Origin: Streptomyces sp. ATexAB-D23
Lineage (GTDB): Bacteria > Actinomycetota > Actinomycetes > Streptomycetales > Streptomycetaceae
NCBI RefSeq assembly: GCF_000373645.1
Contig: NZ_KB892005.1
Coordinates: forward strand, 142,341 to 206,340
DNA length: 64,000 nt
Direction: 5' to 3'
Both the position numbers and the translations under genes were made by a program. Below are positions 18,442-26,480 of the stretch, piece after piece. Within the stretch, counting starts at the first letter, position 1. Each line of letters begins with the position of its first letter. The notes under the pieces were generated by a model, which saw nothing but the letters and a program-made list of their open reading frames with translations, was not told the origin of the DNA and did not search any database.

Positions 18442-19491
18442 ATGCCACGTGGACGCCATCGCCATTCGCCACCACTGCACAGAATCCTTCCGCCTTCGGC
18501 AGTCGCCGGAGCCTCGGTCGTATGTGCCGCGGGCGCCTGGCTGCTCGCCGAACCCCTGGTCCTGCGCACGCTGGTCGCCGCCGCAGCGGCCGCCGCCTGC
18601 ACCGGCGCGGTCCTGATGCGCGGCTGGGACCGCGAGGCGGGCCGCCGGGTCGCGGAGCTGACGCGCGCCCGCGCCAGCGACGAGTGGCGTGCCGAGGAAC
18701 GCGTGGCGGAGCTCGAAGCCGAGCTGGAGGAGTCGCGCGAGCTGCGCGCCCGCCTGGAGACGAAACTGCGCCGCAAGCGCGTGGAGCTCGCCGGGCTGCG
18801 GGGCGAACACGCCGCGCTGCTGCGGCGGTACGCCAACGCGGAGACCGAGCGGGCCAGCGTTCTGGAGAGCCGTCGCCGGCTCGCCATCGAGGCGGCTGCC
18901 CCGGCCCGCGAACTGCCCGCGGCGCGCAGCACCCCGACCCCGGACGCGTACGCCCGCGCCGCCCGCGCGCTGGCCGACCTCACGCGCAACGCCGCGCTCC
19001 AGAAGGCCCGGCGCACCGCCGAGAGCACCCGGGAGCGGGTCCTCGCGGAGCGCGCCCGGCAGGGCCGGGAGCCGCAGGGGCAGGAGCCGCAGGGCCGGCA
19101 GCCGCGGGGGAAGCACGCCGCGGCCGAGGAGCCCGGCGCCGGGGACGGTCAGGAGCACCGCACGCCCGCCGCCCTGCCCGCGTCCCGGCCCGCCGGTGAA
19201 CTGACGGCCCCGCGCCCGGTGCCGGCCGCCAGCGCGGTCGTGCCGTACTCCGCGGCCCGCCGTCATCTGGTGCCGCAGGGCAGCTTCGACTTCTTCGGCA
19301 CGCAGAAGGCGAACGCCGCCATCGAGTCCGTGCAGAACGAGGACCTGGCCGACGTGGTGGGCGAGGAGGCCCTCGCCGCACACCGCTCGGGCACGGCGGA
19401 GAACCGGGCCGTCGGCAAGGTCATCGACCTGACCGCGCACGACGAGACGGAGCAGCTGGACGTGGCCCAGCTGCGCAGCGCGATCTCGTAA
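18442..19491 (+). CDS. Membrane-associated coiled-coil protein of unknown function
   Basis: A 349-aa protein I do not recognise functionally. It has a basic N-terminus, two hydrophobic segments (about 18-37 and 41-58), and a long charged helix with coiled-coil character (about 65-135). An Arg/Glu/Gln-rich repeat region (REPQGQEPQGRQPRG) follows, and a conserved-looking C-terminal part begins SAARRHLVPQGSFDFFG. The ATG at 18442 lacks a Shine-Dalgarno sequence; TAAATT (18429-18434) ends 7 nt before it, so it is probably leaderless. It lies convergent to nuoD2, 21 nt away. A structural or scaffold role is possible. Confidence 0.7.
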   Translation: MPRGRHRHSPPLHRILPPSAVAGASVVCAAGAWLLAEPLVLRTLVAAAAAAACTGAVLMRGWDREAGRRVAELTRARASDEWRAEERVAELEAELEESRELRARLETKLRRKRVELAGLRGEHAALLRRYANAETERASVLESRRRLAIEAAAPARELPAARSTPTPDAYARAARALADLTRNAALQKARRTAESTRERVLAERARQGREPQGQEPQGRQPRGKHAAAEEPGAGDGQEHRTPAALPASRPAGELTAPRPVPAASAVVPYSAARRHLVPQGSFDFFGTQKANAAIESVQNEDLADVVGEEALAAHRSGTAENRAVGKVIDLTAHDETEQLDVAQLRSAIS

Positions 19492-19512
19492 CGCCTGCGG
19501 CGGACGCGGCGG

Positions 19513-20655
19513 TTACTTGTCGATGTCGCCGACGACGAAGAACAGCGAGCCCAGGATCGCCACCATGTCGGCGACCAGCGTGCCCGGCAGCAGTTCGGTG
19601 AGCGCCTGGATGTTGTTGAACGACGCGGAGCGCAGCTTCAGCCGGTACGGGGTCTTCTCGCCCTTGGACACCAGGTAGTAGCCGTTGACGCCGAGCGGGT
19701 TCTCGGTCCAGGCGTAGGTGTGGCCCTCGGGGGCCTTGAGGACCTTGGGCAGCCGCTGGTTGACCGGTCCGGGCGCCAGCTCCGCCATCCGGTCCAGGCA
19801 GGCGTCCGCGAGGTCCAGGGCGTTGTGCGTCTGCTCCAGCAGGCACTCGAACCGGGCCAGGCAGTCGCCCTCGGTCCGGGTGACGACCTTCAGGGTGTCC
19901 TGGAGCTCCCCGTACGCGAGATACGGCTCGTCGCGCCGCAGGTCGAAGTCGACGCCCGAGGCGCGGGCGATCGGCCCCGACACCCCGTACGCGTGCACCG
20001 CCCCGGCCGACAGCACGCCCACCGAGCGGGTGCGGGCCCGGAAGATCTCGTTGCCGAGGACCAGCCCGTCGTAGATGTCCATCCGGGAACGGACCGAGGC
20101 GACGGCGTCCCGGGCACGGCCGAGCCAGCCCGCCGGAAGGTCCTCCTTGAGGCCGCCCACCCGGTTGAACATGTAGTGCATCCGGCCGCCGGAGACCTCC
20201 TCCATCACGGCCTGGAGCTCCTCGCGCTCGCGGAACGCGTGGAACACCGGGGTGATCCCGCCGAGTTCCAGCGGGTAGGAGCCGAGGAACATCAGGTGGT
20301 TGAGGACCCGGTTCAGCTCGGCGAGCAGCGTGCGGGTCCAGACCGCGCGCTCGGGGACCTCCATGCCGAGCATGCGCTCGACGGCCATCACGACGCCCAG
20401 TTCGTTGGAGAACGCGGACAGCCAGTCGTGGCGGTTGGCGAGCATGATGATCTGGCGGTAGTCGCGGGCCTCGAAGAGCTTCTCCGCGCCGCGGTGCATG
20501 TAGCCGATGACCGGTTCGGCGTGCTGGATGCGCTCGCCGTCCAGGACGATGCGCAGGCGGAGCACGCCGTGCGTGGAGGGGTGCTGCGGGCCGATGTTGA
20601 GCACCATGTCGGTGCTTTCCGCCGCGCCGCCGATGCCGACTGTCGTCTCCGTCAT
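19513..20655 (-). CDS. nuoD2: NADH-quinone oxidoreductase subunit D paralogue (NuoD2)
   Basis: A 380-aa 49-kDa-subunit homologue outside any nuo operon in this window. Conserved blocks include [30 protein letters not shown] and a C-terminal VVGDIDK. The quinone-pocket histidine (His29 of HPSTHG) is kept. The conserved tyrosine that hydrogen-bonds the quinone head is Trp78 (context NRHDWLS). The aspartate partner of that histidine is Glu130 (PLELGGITP). It may therefore be a specialised or quinone-independent variant. The next gene upstream on the same strand encodes a MidA/NDUFAF7-type methyltransferase; human NDUFAF7 methylates this subunit at the Arg equivalent to Arg55 here. Confidence 0.85.
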   Translation of the reverse strand: MTETTVGIGGAAESTDMVLNIGPQHPSTHGVLRLRIVLDGERIQHAEPVIGYMHRGAEKLFEARDYRQIIMLANRHDWLSAFSNELGVVMAVERMLGMEVPERAVWTRTLLAELNRVLNHLMFLGSYPLELGGITPVFHAFREREELQAVMEEVSGGRMHYMFNRVGGLKEDLPAGWLGRARDAVASVRSRMDIYDGLVLGNEIFRARTRSVGVLSAGAVHAYGVSGPIARASGVDFDLRRDEPYLAYGELQDTLKVVTRTEGDCLARFECLLEQTHNALDLADACLDRMAELAPGPVNQRLPKVLKAPEGHTYAWTENPLGVNGYYLVSKGEKTPYRLKLRSASFNNIQALTELLPGTLVADMVAILGSLFFVVGDIDK

Positions 20656-20703
20656 GCGGCGATTATTGCGTGCCGCGCCGTTGCCCGGGGCGCTGCCCCA
20701 CAA

Positions 20704-20726
20704 CCCGCTCCTCAATCGCCGGAGGC
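20704..20726 (-). repeat. Dispersed Streptomyces intergenic repeat overlapping the 3' end of midA
   Basis: On the minus strand the core CTCCGGCGATTGAGGAGCGG is nearly identical to the two copies at 57333-57430 (A for C at one position). It reaches into the methyltransferase gene: the TGA inside ATTGAGG is that gene's stop codon. Confidence 0.6.
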
Positions 20727-21716
20727 GCTGGAACGCGCGCCGGAGGGGCCGATCCTGTGGCTCAGCCAGCCGAAGTCGCCCAGGCCGCCCCGGGCCGTGA
20801 GCTCCGCCGCCTCGCCCGCCGAGGCCAGGGCGCGGAGGTAGGCGGCCGGGTCCGTCGACGCCAGGGACAGCGGCGGGCGTCCCCCGCTGATGCCGAGGTC
20901 CGCCAGCGCCTCGCGCTGGGTGCGCAGCTCCGCGTCCGGGCCGGCCGCCGCCGCGCAGGCGTCCAGGGCCACATGGGCGGTGAGGTCGCAGCTGCCGTCC
21001 GGCACCGGCCGCAGCTCGCGCCCGGCCCGGAAGCCGGTCAGCGTCCCGTACGGCGGGCGTTCCCCGCGTACGTGGGTGTAGTCCACCGCCACCGCGAGCC
21101 CGGCGGAGACGGTGGACACCGCGTCCGCCCACGCCTCGTCGCGGGGGCGGCCGATCTCCGCCCGGCTGCCGGGGCCCGCCGAGGGCCACCAGCGCCGCAG
21201 CCACGCCGCGTCCGCCCCGGCCACCGGGCCGCCCAGCCGCTCCGCGCCGTCCGAGGTCCGCACCTCGACGTACCGGTCGGTGCCGTCGGCGTCCGTCTCG
21301 GCGACCGGCAGCGGCACGTTGTCCAGCCACTCGTTGGCGAACAGCAGCCCCCGCACCCCGCGCGGCGGCTTCGCGCACCACTCCACGCGCGGGTCCAGGC
21401 CCTCGGGGCGGGCGGCGATCTCGACGGCGTACGCCCGTACGGTGAGGTCCGCGCCGCCCTCGGCCGGCAGCGCGGCGAGCACGCCCGTCACCAGCTCGCC
21501 GCGCCCCGCGCCCAGGTCGACCAGGTCCACGTCCGGGGTGCCGAGATCCGCCGCCGTCGCGACCAGCAGCCGGGCGACGGCGGATGCGAACAGGGGGGAG
21601 GCGTGCACCGAGGTACGGAAGTGGCCCGCGGGGCCCTCGGGGCGCCGGTAGAAGCCCTCGTCGCCGTACAGAGCGGTCTCGGCCGCCTCCTGCCACCCAC
21701 GCCACTCATCCGTCAC
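20712..21716 (-). CDS. SAM-dependent methyltransferase, MidA/NDUFAF7 family (COG1565)
   Basis: A 334-aa protein with the SAM-binding block VDLGAGRG at 66-73 and the family-specific [11 protein letters not shown] at 127-137. Mitochondrial NDUFAF7/MidA dimethylates an arginine of complex I subunit NDUFS2 (NuoD). This gene is directly upstream of nuoD2, separated by 56 nt, so NuoD2 is the obvious candidate substrate. The GTG start (21716) lacks a ribosome site. The last residues (R-S-S-A-S-G-D) and stop lie within or next to a dispersed repeat, so the C-terminus may have been rewritten. Confidence in the family is good; the substrate is inference. Confidence 0.72.
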   Translation of the reverse strand: MTDEWRGWQEAAETALYGDEGFYRRPEGPAGHFRTSVHASPLFASAVARLLVATAADLGTPDVDLVDLGAGRGELVTGVLAALPAEGGADLTVRAYAVEIAARPEGLDPRVEWCAKPPRGVRGLLFANEWLDNVPLPVAETDADGTDRYVEVRTSDGAERLGGPVAGADAAWLRRWWPSAGPGSRAEIGRPRDEAWADAVSTVSAGLAVAVDYTHVRGERPPYGTLTGFRAGRELRPVPDGSCDLTAHVALDACAAAAGPDAELRTQREALADLGISGGRPPLSLASTDPAAYLRALASAGEAAELTARGGLGDFGWLSHRIGPSGARSSASGD

Positions 21717-21811
21717 GCGCCCCAGTCTCCACCTTGGGGAGTACGGTCCCAGGACCCGGATCGACCCTTCGGCTGACCCGGCACCCCTCGGGCTTCCCTA
21801 CGCTGGGTTAC

Positions 21812-23026
21812 GTGCAGCGCCTCTACGATTTCATCCGCAGACACCCGACGGGCGTCGACAGCTTCTGGGCTGTCTTCCTCCTCGGGCTCTCCGGCATGAC
21901 CATCGTGGTGGGCGACACCGGCCGCGGCGGTCCGATGGAGCGCATCGCCATCGCGCCGGTCGTCATCGGCCTGTGCGTTGTCGTCGCCCTGCGGCGGCGC
22001 GCTCCCGAGAAGATGCTGCTGCTCGCCATCGCGATGGGGGTGGCCCAGCTGCTCTTCGGCGTCCGGCCGACCGTCGCGAACTTCGCGATGCTGGTGATCA
22101 CCTACACGGTGGCCACCGTCGGGGAGCGCTGGGCCTCCCGGCTCGCCCTGGCGTGCAGCCTGGTCGCGGCCACGCTCTCCCAGCTCCGCTGGCCGAACCA
22201 GGACGAGGCGTCGAGCAGCTGGGCGCAGGCGGTGTTCGTGGCCGTCGTGATGACGGTGCCGTTCGTACTGGCCTGGGTGCTCGGTGACTCGATGCGGACC
22301 CGCCGGGCCTACTTCGACCAGCTGGAGGAGCGGGCGGCCCGCCTGGAGCGGGAGCGCGAGGCCCAGTCGAAGGTGGCGGTGGCCGCCGAGCGGGCCCGTA
22401 TCGCCCGCGAGCTCCACGACGTCGTCGCGCACAACGTCTCGGTGATGGTGGTGCAGGCCGACGGCGCCGCTTATGTCATGGACGCGGCGCCCGACCAGGC
22501 CCGGCAGGCGCTGGAGACCATCTCCGGCACCGGCAGGCAGGCCCTCGCGGAGATGCGGCGGCTGCTCGGCGTGCTGCGGACGGGCGACGCGCAGGAGAGC
22601 GGGGAGTACGTCCCGCAGCCCGACGTCGAACAGATCGAGGAGCTGATCGGCCAGGTCAGGAAGGCCGGTCTGGCGGTGGACTTCAAGGTCGAGGGGACCG
22701 CCCGCCCGCTGCCCAGCAGCGTCGAGCTGACCGCGTACCGCATCGTGCAGGAGGCCCTGACCAACACGCGCAAGCACGGCGGCCCGCACGCCGGGGCCAG
22801 CGTGCGGCTGGTCTATTTCGACGACGGGCTCGGCCTGCTCGTCGAGGACGACGGCCGGGGCGCCGCGCACGAGCTGTACGAGGACGGCGGGGCCGACGGA
22901 GCCGGGCACGGCATGATCGGCATGCGCGAACGGGTCGGCATGGTGGGCGGCACACTGGACGCCGGGCCGCGCCCCGGCGGAGGCTTCCGGATCAGCGCAC
23001 TGCTGCCGCTCAAGGCCGCCGACTAG
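21812..23026 (+). CDS. Two-component sensor histidine kinase (HisKA_3 / NarL-type)
   Basis: A 404-aa membrane sensor. Four to five hydrophobic helices (about 15-35, 47-60, 67-83, 90-104, 139-158) are followed by a coiled linker (163-190), the dimerisation/phosphoacceptor helix ARELHDVVAHNVSVM (His202) and a HATPase domain with VEDDGRG and GHGMIGMRERVGMVGG. The GTG at 21812 has TACGCT (21799-21804) 7 nt upstream and no Shine-Dalgarno sequence, so it is likely leaderless. The partner regulator starts at 23218, but the usual tight spacing has been broken by the inverted-repeat element at 23028-23157. The signal is unknown. Confidence 0.88.
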   Translation: MQRLYDFIRRHPTGVDSFWAVFLLGLSGMTIVVGDTGRGGPMERIAIAPVVIGLCVVVALRRRAPEKMLLLAIAMGVAQLLFGVRPTVANFAMLVITYTVATVGERWASRLALACSLVAATLSQLRWPNQDEASSSWAQAVFVAVVMTVPFVLAWVLGDSMRTRRAYFDQLEERAARLEREREAQSKVAVAAERARIARELHDVVAHNVSVMVVQADGAAYVMDAAPDQARQALETISGTGRQALAEMRRLLGVLRTGDAQESGEYVPQPDVEQIEELIGQVRKAGLAVDFKVEGTARPLPSSVELTAYRIVQEALTNTRKHGGPHAGASVRLVYFDDGLGLLVEDDGRGAAHELYEDGGADGAGHGMIGMRERVGMVGGTLDAGPRPGGGFRISALLPLKAAD

Positions 23027-23027
23027 C

Positions 23028-23157
23028 GTGTTTCGTTTGGCTCGGGCTGGATCAGGGAGCGGGGTGTGGTGCGTGCGGCTGCAAGGCAGAGGAGGGCGAC
23101 AACGCCGCAGACGTGCGTGCCACACCCCGCGAGCCCAGCCTGAGCCAAACGAAACAC
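23028..23157. mobile_element. MITE-like inverted-repeat element between kinase and response regulator
   Basis: A 130-bp non-coding element. The outer arms, 23028-23050 and 23135-23157, are 23-nt inverted repeats with one mismatch; each reads GTGTTTCGTTTGGCTC from its outside end apart from that mismatch. An inner pair GCGGGGTGTGG (23059-23069) / CCACACCCCGC (23120-23130) pairs perfectly, so the whole element can fold into one long hairpin. It begins 1 nt after the kinase stop codon. No target-site duplication is obvious. Size, lack of an ORF and terminal repeats suggest a miniature inverted-repeat transposable element; the parent transposase is not in this window. Confidence 0.65.
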
Positions 23158-23170
23158 CCTGGATCGTTCC

Positions 23171-23198
23171 GGCTGCCCACCGAAGGCTGCCCACCGAA
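23171..23198 (+). repeat. Tandem 14-bp duplication before the response regulator
   Basis: GGCTGCCCACCGAA occurs twice head to tail (23171-23184 and 23185-23198), directly upstream of the AAGGAG ribosome site. It looks like a recent slippage duplication. Confidence 0.8.
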
Positions 23199-23217
23199 GA
23201 AGGAGACAAGGACCCCC

Positions 23218-23892
23218 ATGGCGATCCGCGTGATGCTCGTCGACGACCAGGCGCTGCTGCGCACCGGCTTCCGGATGGTGCTCGCGGCGCAGCCCGACAT
23301 GGAGGTGGTCGCCGAGGCCGGTGACGGCGCGGAGGCGATCGAGGTCCTGCGCTCCACCGCGGTGGACGTGGTGCTGATGGACGTACGCATGCCGAAGCTG
23401 GACGGGGTCGAGGCCACCAGCCGGATCTGCGCGCAGCCCGATCCGCCGAAGGTGCTGATCCTGACGACGTTCGACCTCGACGAGTACGCGTTCTCCGGGC
23501 TGAAGGCCGGGGCCAGCGGCTTCATGCTGAAGGACGTGCCGCCGGGCGAGCTGCTCGCCGCGATCCGCTCCGTGCACAGCGGGGACGCGGTCGTCGCCCC
23601 GTCCACCACCCGCCGGCTGCTCGACCGGTTCTCGCCGATGCTGCCCAGCGGCAACCCCGAACCGCAGCACAAGGACGTCGCCAGGCTCACCGAACGCGAA
23701 CGCGAGGTGATGCTGCTGGTCGCCCAGGGCCTGTCGAACGGCGAGATCGCCGGGCGTCTGGTGCTCTCCGAGGCGACGGTGAAGACACACGTCGGCCGCA
23801 TCCTGACCAAGCTGTCCCTGCGCGACCGGGTGCAGGTCGTCGTCCTCGCCTACGAGACGGGGCTCGTGCGCGCCGGCGGCGGCGCGGGCTGA
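23218..23892 (+). CDS. Response regulator, NarL/LuxR type
   Basis: A 224-aa regulator with a receiver domain (phosphoacceptor Asp55 in LMDVRMPK, acidic pocket VDD at 8-10) and a C-terminal LuxR-type helix-turn-helix (LTEREREVMLLVAQGLSNGEI onward). The start MAIRVMLVDDQ at 23218 is preceded by AAGGAG. It is the cognate partner of the kinase at 21812, now separated from it by 191 nt containing the MITE-like element and a 14-bp tandem duplication. Target genes are unknown. Confidence 0.9.
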   Translation: MAIRVMLVDDQALLRTGFRMVLAAQPDMEVVAEAGDGAEAIEVLRSTAVDVVLMDVRMPKLDGVEATSRICAQPDPPKVLILTTFDLDEYAFSGLKAGASGFMLKDVPPGELLAAIRSVHSGDAVVAPSTTRRLLDRFSPMLPSGNPEPQHKDVARLTEREREVMLLVAQGLSNGEIAGRLVLSEATVKTHVGRILTKLSLRDRVQVVVLAYETGLVRAGGGAG

Positions 23893-23905
23893 GGCGCGGG
23901 CCGGC

Positions 23906-25024
23906 TCAGCGCAGGATCCCCTCCAGGAAGTCGCTGCCGAGCCGGGCCACCACCGTCAGGTCCAGCTGGTGCAGGACGTACCGGCCCCGGCGCCGGGTCG
24001 TGACCAGACCGGCCCTCTTGAGCACCGCGAGATGGCGGGAGACCTCGGGCGAGGTGATGCCGTTGGTGTCGGCCAGTTCGCCCGTCGTGTACGGGGAACG
24101 GGCGATGCTCCGGCACAGCCGCATGCGCAACGGGTGCGCCAGGGCCTCCATCCGCAGCTGGAGCAGTTCGACGGAGGCGGGCGAGGGCAGCTCGGGACGG
24201 TGCACCGGGTAGTGGAGCACCGGGCGCCAGCCCGGGGCGTAGAGCACCATCAGGTGGGGCCGGCCGAAGCTGGTGGGGATGAGGGTGAGCCCCGGCCCGA
24301 CGGCGGGGTCGGTCGCGTCGGTCGCCCCCTCGCTCAGCTTGTCGACGCTGATCCGGCCCCCGTCCTCGGACACCGCGAGCGCGGGGGAGACCGCCCGTAC
24401 CGCCTCGGCGAGCCCCTTGTGCCGCAGCAGGTCCGTCTTGTGCCGCGCGTCGGCCACGAGCTGGACCCGGACCCGCTGCCAGGTGTCCGCGAAGAACGCC
24501 TGGTCGCAGTCCTCGAACAGGCGGCGCAGCCGGCGCCGTACGAGGTCGGGGTCGGCCAGCAGCCGCTGGGTGAACTCCACCTGCGGCCGGCCGCGCGCCG
24601 CCGCCATCTCCAGGGCCCGCGCACGCGTCCCGGCGTCGCGGAGCGGGGAGGCCGCGCCGGTCCCGTGGAACGCCCCGCAGTTGAACTCCAAGGCCGCGGC
24701 GACGAACCGCTCGTCGTCCAGCCGGTCCAGCAGGTCCAGGTCGGCGGCGAGGTCGGCGCCCGTCCTGCCGTCGCCGCCGCGCACCCCGGCGAACGGCATG
24801 AAGATGTCCGAGAAGGTGTTCCGCCACAGGAACTCCGCCTCGTGCAGCCGGTCGGCGAGGTCGGGCTCCAGGGCCGTGGCGGTGGCCGTCGCCCAGCCGT
24901 GCACGCCCGGGTGGTGCCCCGGCTCGGAAAGCGCGTGCAGGGCGACCCCCAGCTCGACGAGCGGAGAGGTCTCGAAGACGATGCGGGCGGGGTCGAGGCC
25001 CGCGATGTCGATGGTCACGCTCAC
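23906..25024 (-). CDS. ArsR-type winged-helix regulator with a large N-terminal domain (DUF5937-like)
   Basis: A 372-aa protein. The C-terminal 85 residues form an ArsR-type winged helix (LAHPLRMRLCRSI, then ITSPEVSRHLAVLKRAGLV, then a basic wing RRRGRYVLHQ). The N-terminal 280 residues are a long helical domain seen in many Streptomyces regulators (DUF5937) whose ligand is unknown; no metal-binding cysteine cluster is apparent. The start is GTG 25024. It is convergent with the response regulator (13 nt apart) and 81 nt downstream of the aldolase-like gene on the same strand. Confidence 0.75.
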   Translation of the reverse strand: MSVTIDIAGLDPARIVFETSPLVELGVALHALSEPGHHPGVHGWATATATALEPDLADRLHEAEFLWRNTFSDIFMPFAGVRGGDGRTGADLAADLDLLDRLDDERFVAAALEFNCGAFHGTGAASPLRDAGTRARALEMAAARGRPQVEFTQRLLADPDLVRRRLRRLFEDCDQAFFADTWQRVRVQLVADARHKTDLLRHKGLAEAVRAVSPALAVSEDGGRISVDKLSEGATDATDPAVGPGLTLIPTSFGRPHLMVLYAPGWRPVLHYPVHRPELPSPASVELLQLRMEALAHPLRMRLCRSIARSPYTTGELADTNGITSPEVSRHLAVLKRAGLVTTRRRGRYVLHQLDLTVVARLGSDFLEGILR

Positions 25025-25105
25025 CCGTCCATGGTGCCGGGTGGGTGTGACAGTCCGGACGCCGTTTGACGGACGGTGTCAATCAGCGTCCGGACCCGGG
25101 CCGGC

Positions 25106-26305
25106 TCACCCCTTCCGGGGCACCCGCTCCAGGAAGCCGGCCAGTGCCTCCCGGACGTCGTCGGCCGTCCACTCCAGACCCGCCTGCCCCACGGTCACCT
25201 CGGTGAACGCCACCCCGGGCGCACCGGTGTCCGGCGTGAACCAGCGGCGGAACAGCGCCACGCCGGTCTCCTCGGCCTGCCGCACCGACGCCGCGGTCAG
25301 CTCGTCCGCGCCGTACGGCAGCCACACCTGGAACTGGTGGGTGTGCGGGGGCTCCGGCTGTACCCGGAACCAGCCCGTGCCGGCCTGCGCGAACCCCTCG
25401 GTCAGCGCCGCGGCGACCGTCTTCGCGTGCGCCACGTACGCGGGCAGGTTCGGCAGCTCCCGGTCCAGGCCGGCCAGGGCCGCGACCGCCGCCGGGAACT
25501 GCTGGAAGAGCTGGCCGCCGTAGCGGTGCCGCCAGACCCGGGCCTCCTCGACCAGCGAGGCGGAACCGGCCAGCGCCGCCCCGGAGATGCCGCCGACGGA
25601 CTTGTAGAACGACACGTACACGCTGTCCGCGAGCGCGGCGATCTCCGGCAGCCCGCGCCCGAAACGGGTGGCGCACTCCCACAGCCGGGCCCCGTCGAAG
25701 TGGACCACCGCGTCCCGCTCACGGGCGGCGGCCACCACGGCCTCCAGCTCCTCCCAGGTGGGCAGCACGAAGCCGGCGTCGCGCAGCGGCAGCTCCAGCA
25801 TCAGCGTGCCGAACGGCTCCGGGAAGTCACGGATCTCCTCGGCGGTGGGCAGCCTCGGATCGGACGTGGGGTGGACGGTACGCAGCCCGCTCACCGCGCC
25901 CAGGGCGCCGCCCTCGTGCATCTCCGGGTGGGCGAGCGGGTGCAGCGCGACGGTCGGGTTGCCGGTGCGCGCGGCCCAGCAGCGCAGCGCGACCTGCTGC
26001 GCCATCGTCCCGGTCGGGAAGAACGCCGCGGCCTCCGTGCCCAGCAGCCCGGCGACCCGCTGCTCCAGCTCGGCGACGACACCGTCCCCGTAGATGTCCG
26101 CGGGCAGGGCGAGGTCGGTGACCGTCGCCGCGTCCGCCGTGAGGGAGGCCAGCTGTTCGCCGAGCGTGCGGTCCTGCGGGATGCGGGAGAGGATGCGCTG
26201 GGCCTGCCGCCACGCGGTGAGGCGGCGCAGCCGCCAGGCCTCGTCGTCCCCGGCCGCCCCTTCGTCCGCCGCCCCGTCCGTCACCTGCGCGTTCGTGTCT
26301 GCCAT
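25106..26305 (-). CDS. Threonine aldolase / beta-eliminating lyase family PLP enzyme
   Basis: A 399-aa fold-type I PLP enzyme (PF01212 family). Visible features are the substrate/PLP region FFPTGTMAQQVALRCWAA, the HFDGARLWECA block and the likely PLP lysine in SFYKSVGGISGA. Low-specificity threonine aldolases cleave L-threonine to glycine and acetaldehyde; the family also includes other beta-eliminating lyases, so the substrate is uncertain. Residues 1-45 are an acidic extension. The ATG at 26305 is the chosen start. The gene is divergent from the panC operon; a DnaA-box-like palindrome lies between them. Confidence 0.75.
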   Translation of the reverse strand: MADTNAQVTDGAADEGAAGDDEAWRLRRLTAWRQAQRILSRIPQDRTLGEQLASLTADAATVTDLALPADIYGDGVVAELEQRVAGLLGTEAAAFFPTGTMAQQVALRCWAARTGNPTVALHPLAHPEMHEGGALGAVSGLRTVHPTSDPRLPTAEEIRDFPEPFGTLMLELPLRDAGFVLPTWEELEAVVAAARERDAVVHFDGARLWECATRFGRGLPEIAALADSVYVSFYKSVGGISGAALAGSASLVEEARVWRHRYGGQLFQQFPAAVAALAGLDRELPNLPAYVAHAKTVAAALTEGFAQAGTGWFRVQPEPPHTHQFQVWLPYGADELTAASVRQAEETGVALFRRWFTPDTGAPGVAFTEVTVGQAGLEWTADDVREALAGFLERVPRKG

Positions 26306-26375
26306 GGGACGATCATCACGCACAACGCCGTGTCCGCCCACAGGTTTCCGCAGCCCCGGAGCCGTGCGAGCGAGG

Positions 26376-26394
26376 TTTCCACAGGCTGTGGACA
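26376..26394. promoter_or_regulatory. Palindrome with DnaA-box-like halves
   Basis: TCCACAG-G-CTGTGGA (26378-26392) is a perfect 7-bp palindrome. Read on the minus strand, CTGTCCACA fits the recalled Streptomyces DnaA box (YYGTCCACA-like); the other half, TTTCCACA, is weaker. It lies in the divergent promoter region of the aldolase-like gene and the panC operon. Confidence 0.4.
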
Positions 26395-26480
26395 GCCGGG
26401 AGGGCGGACCGGGTGCTGGCGTAGCATGCAGAGGAATCGTCCGGTACCCCCCGCGGACTGGAACGGAAGGCCATCGCAGC

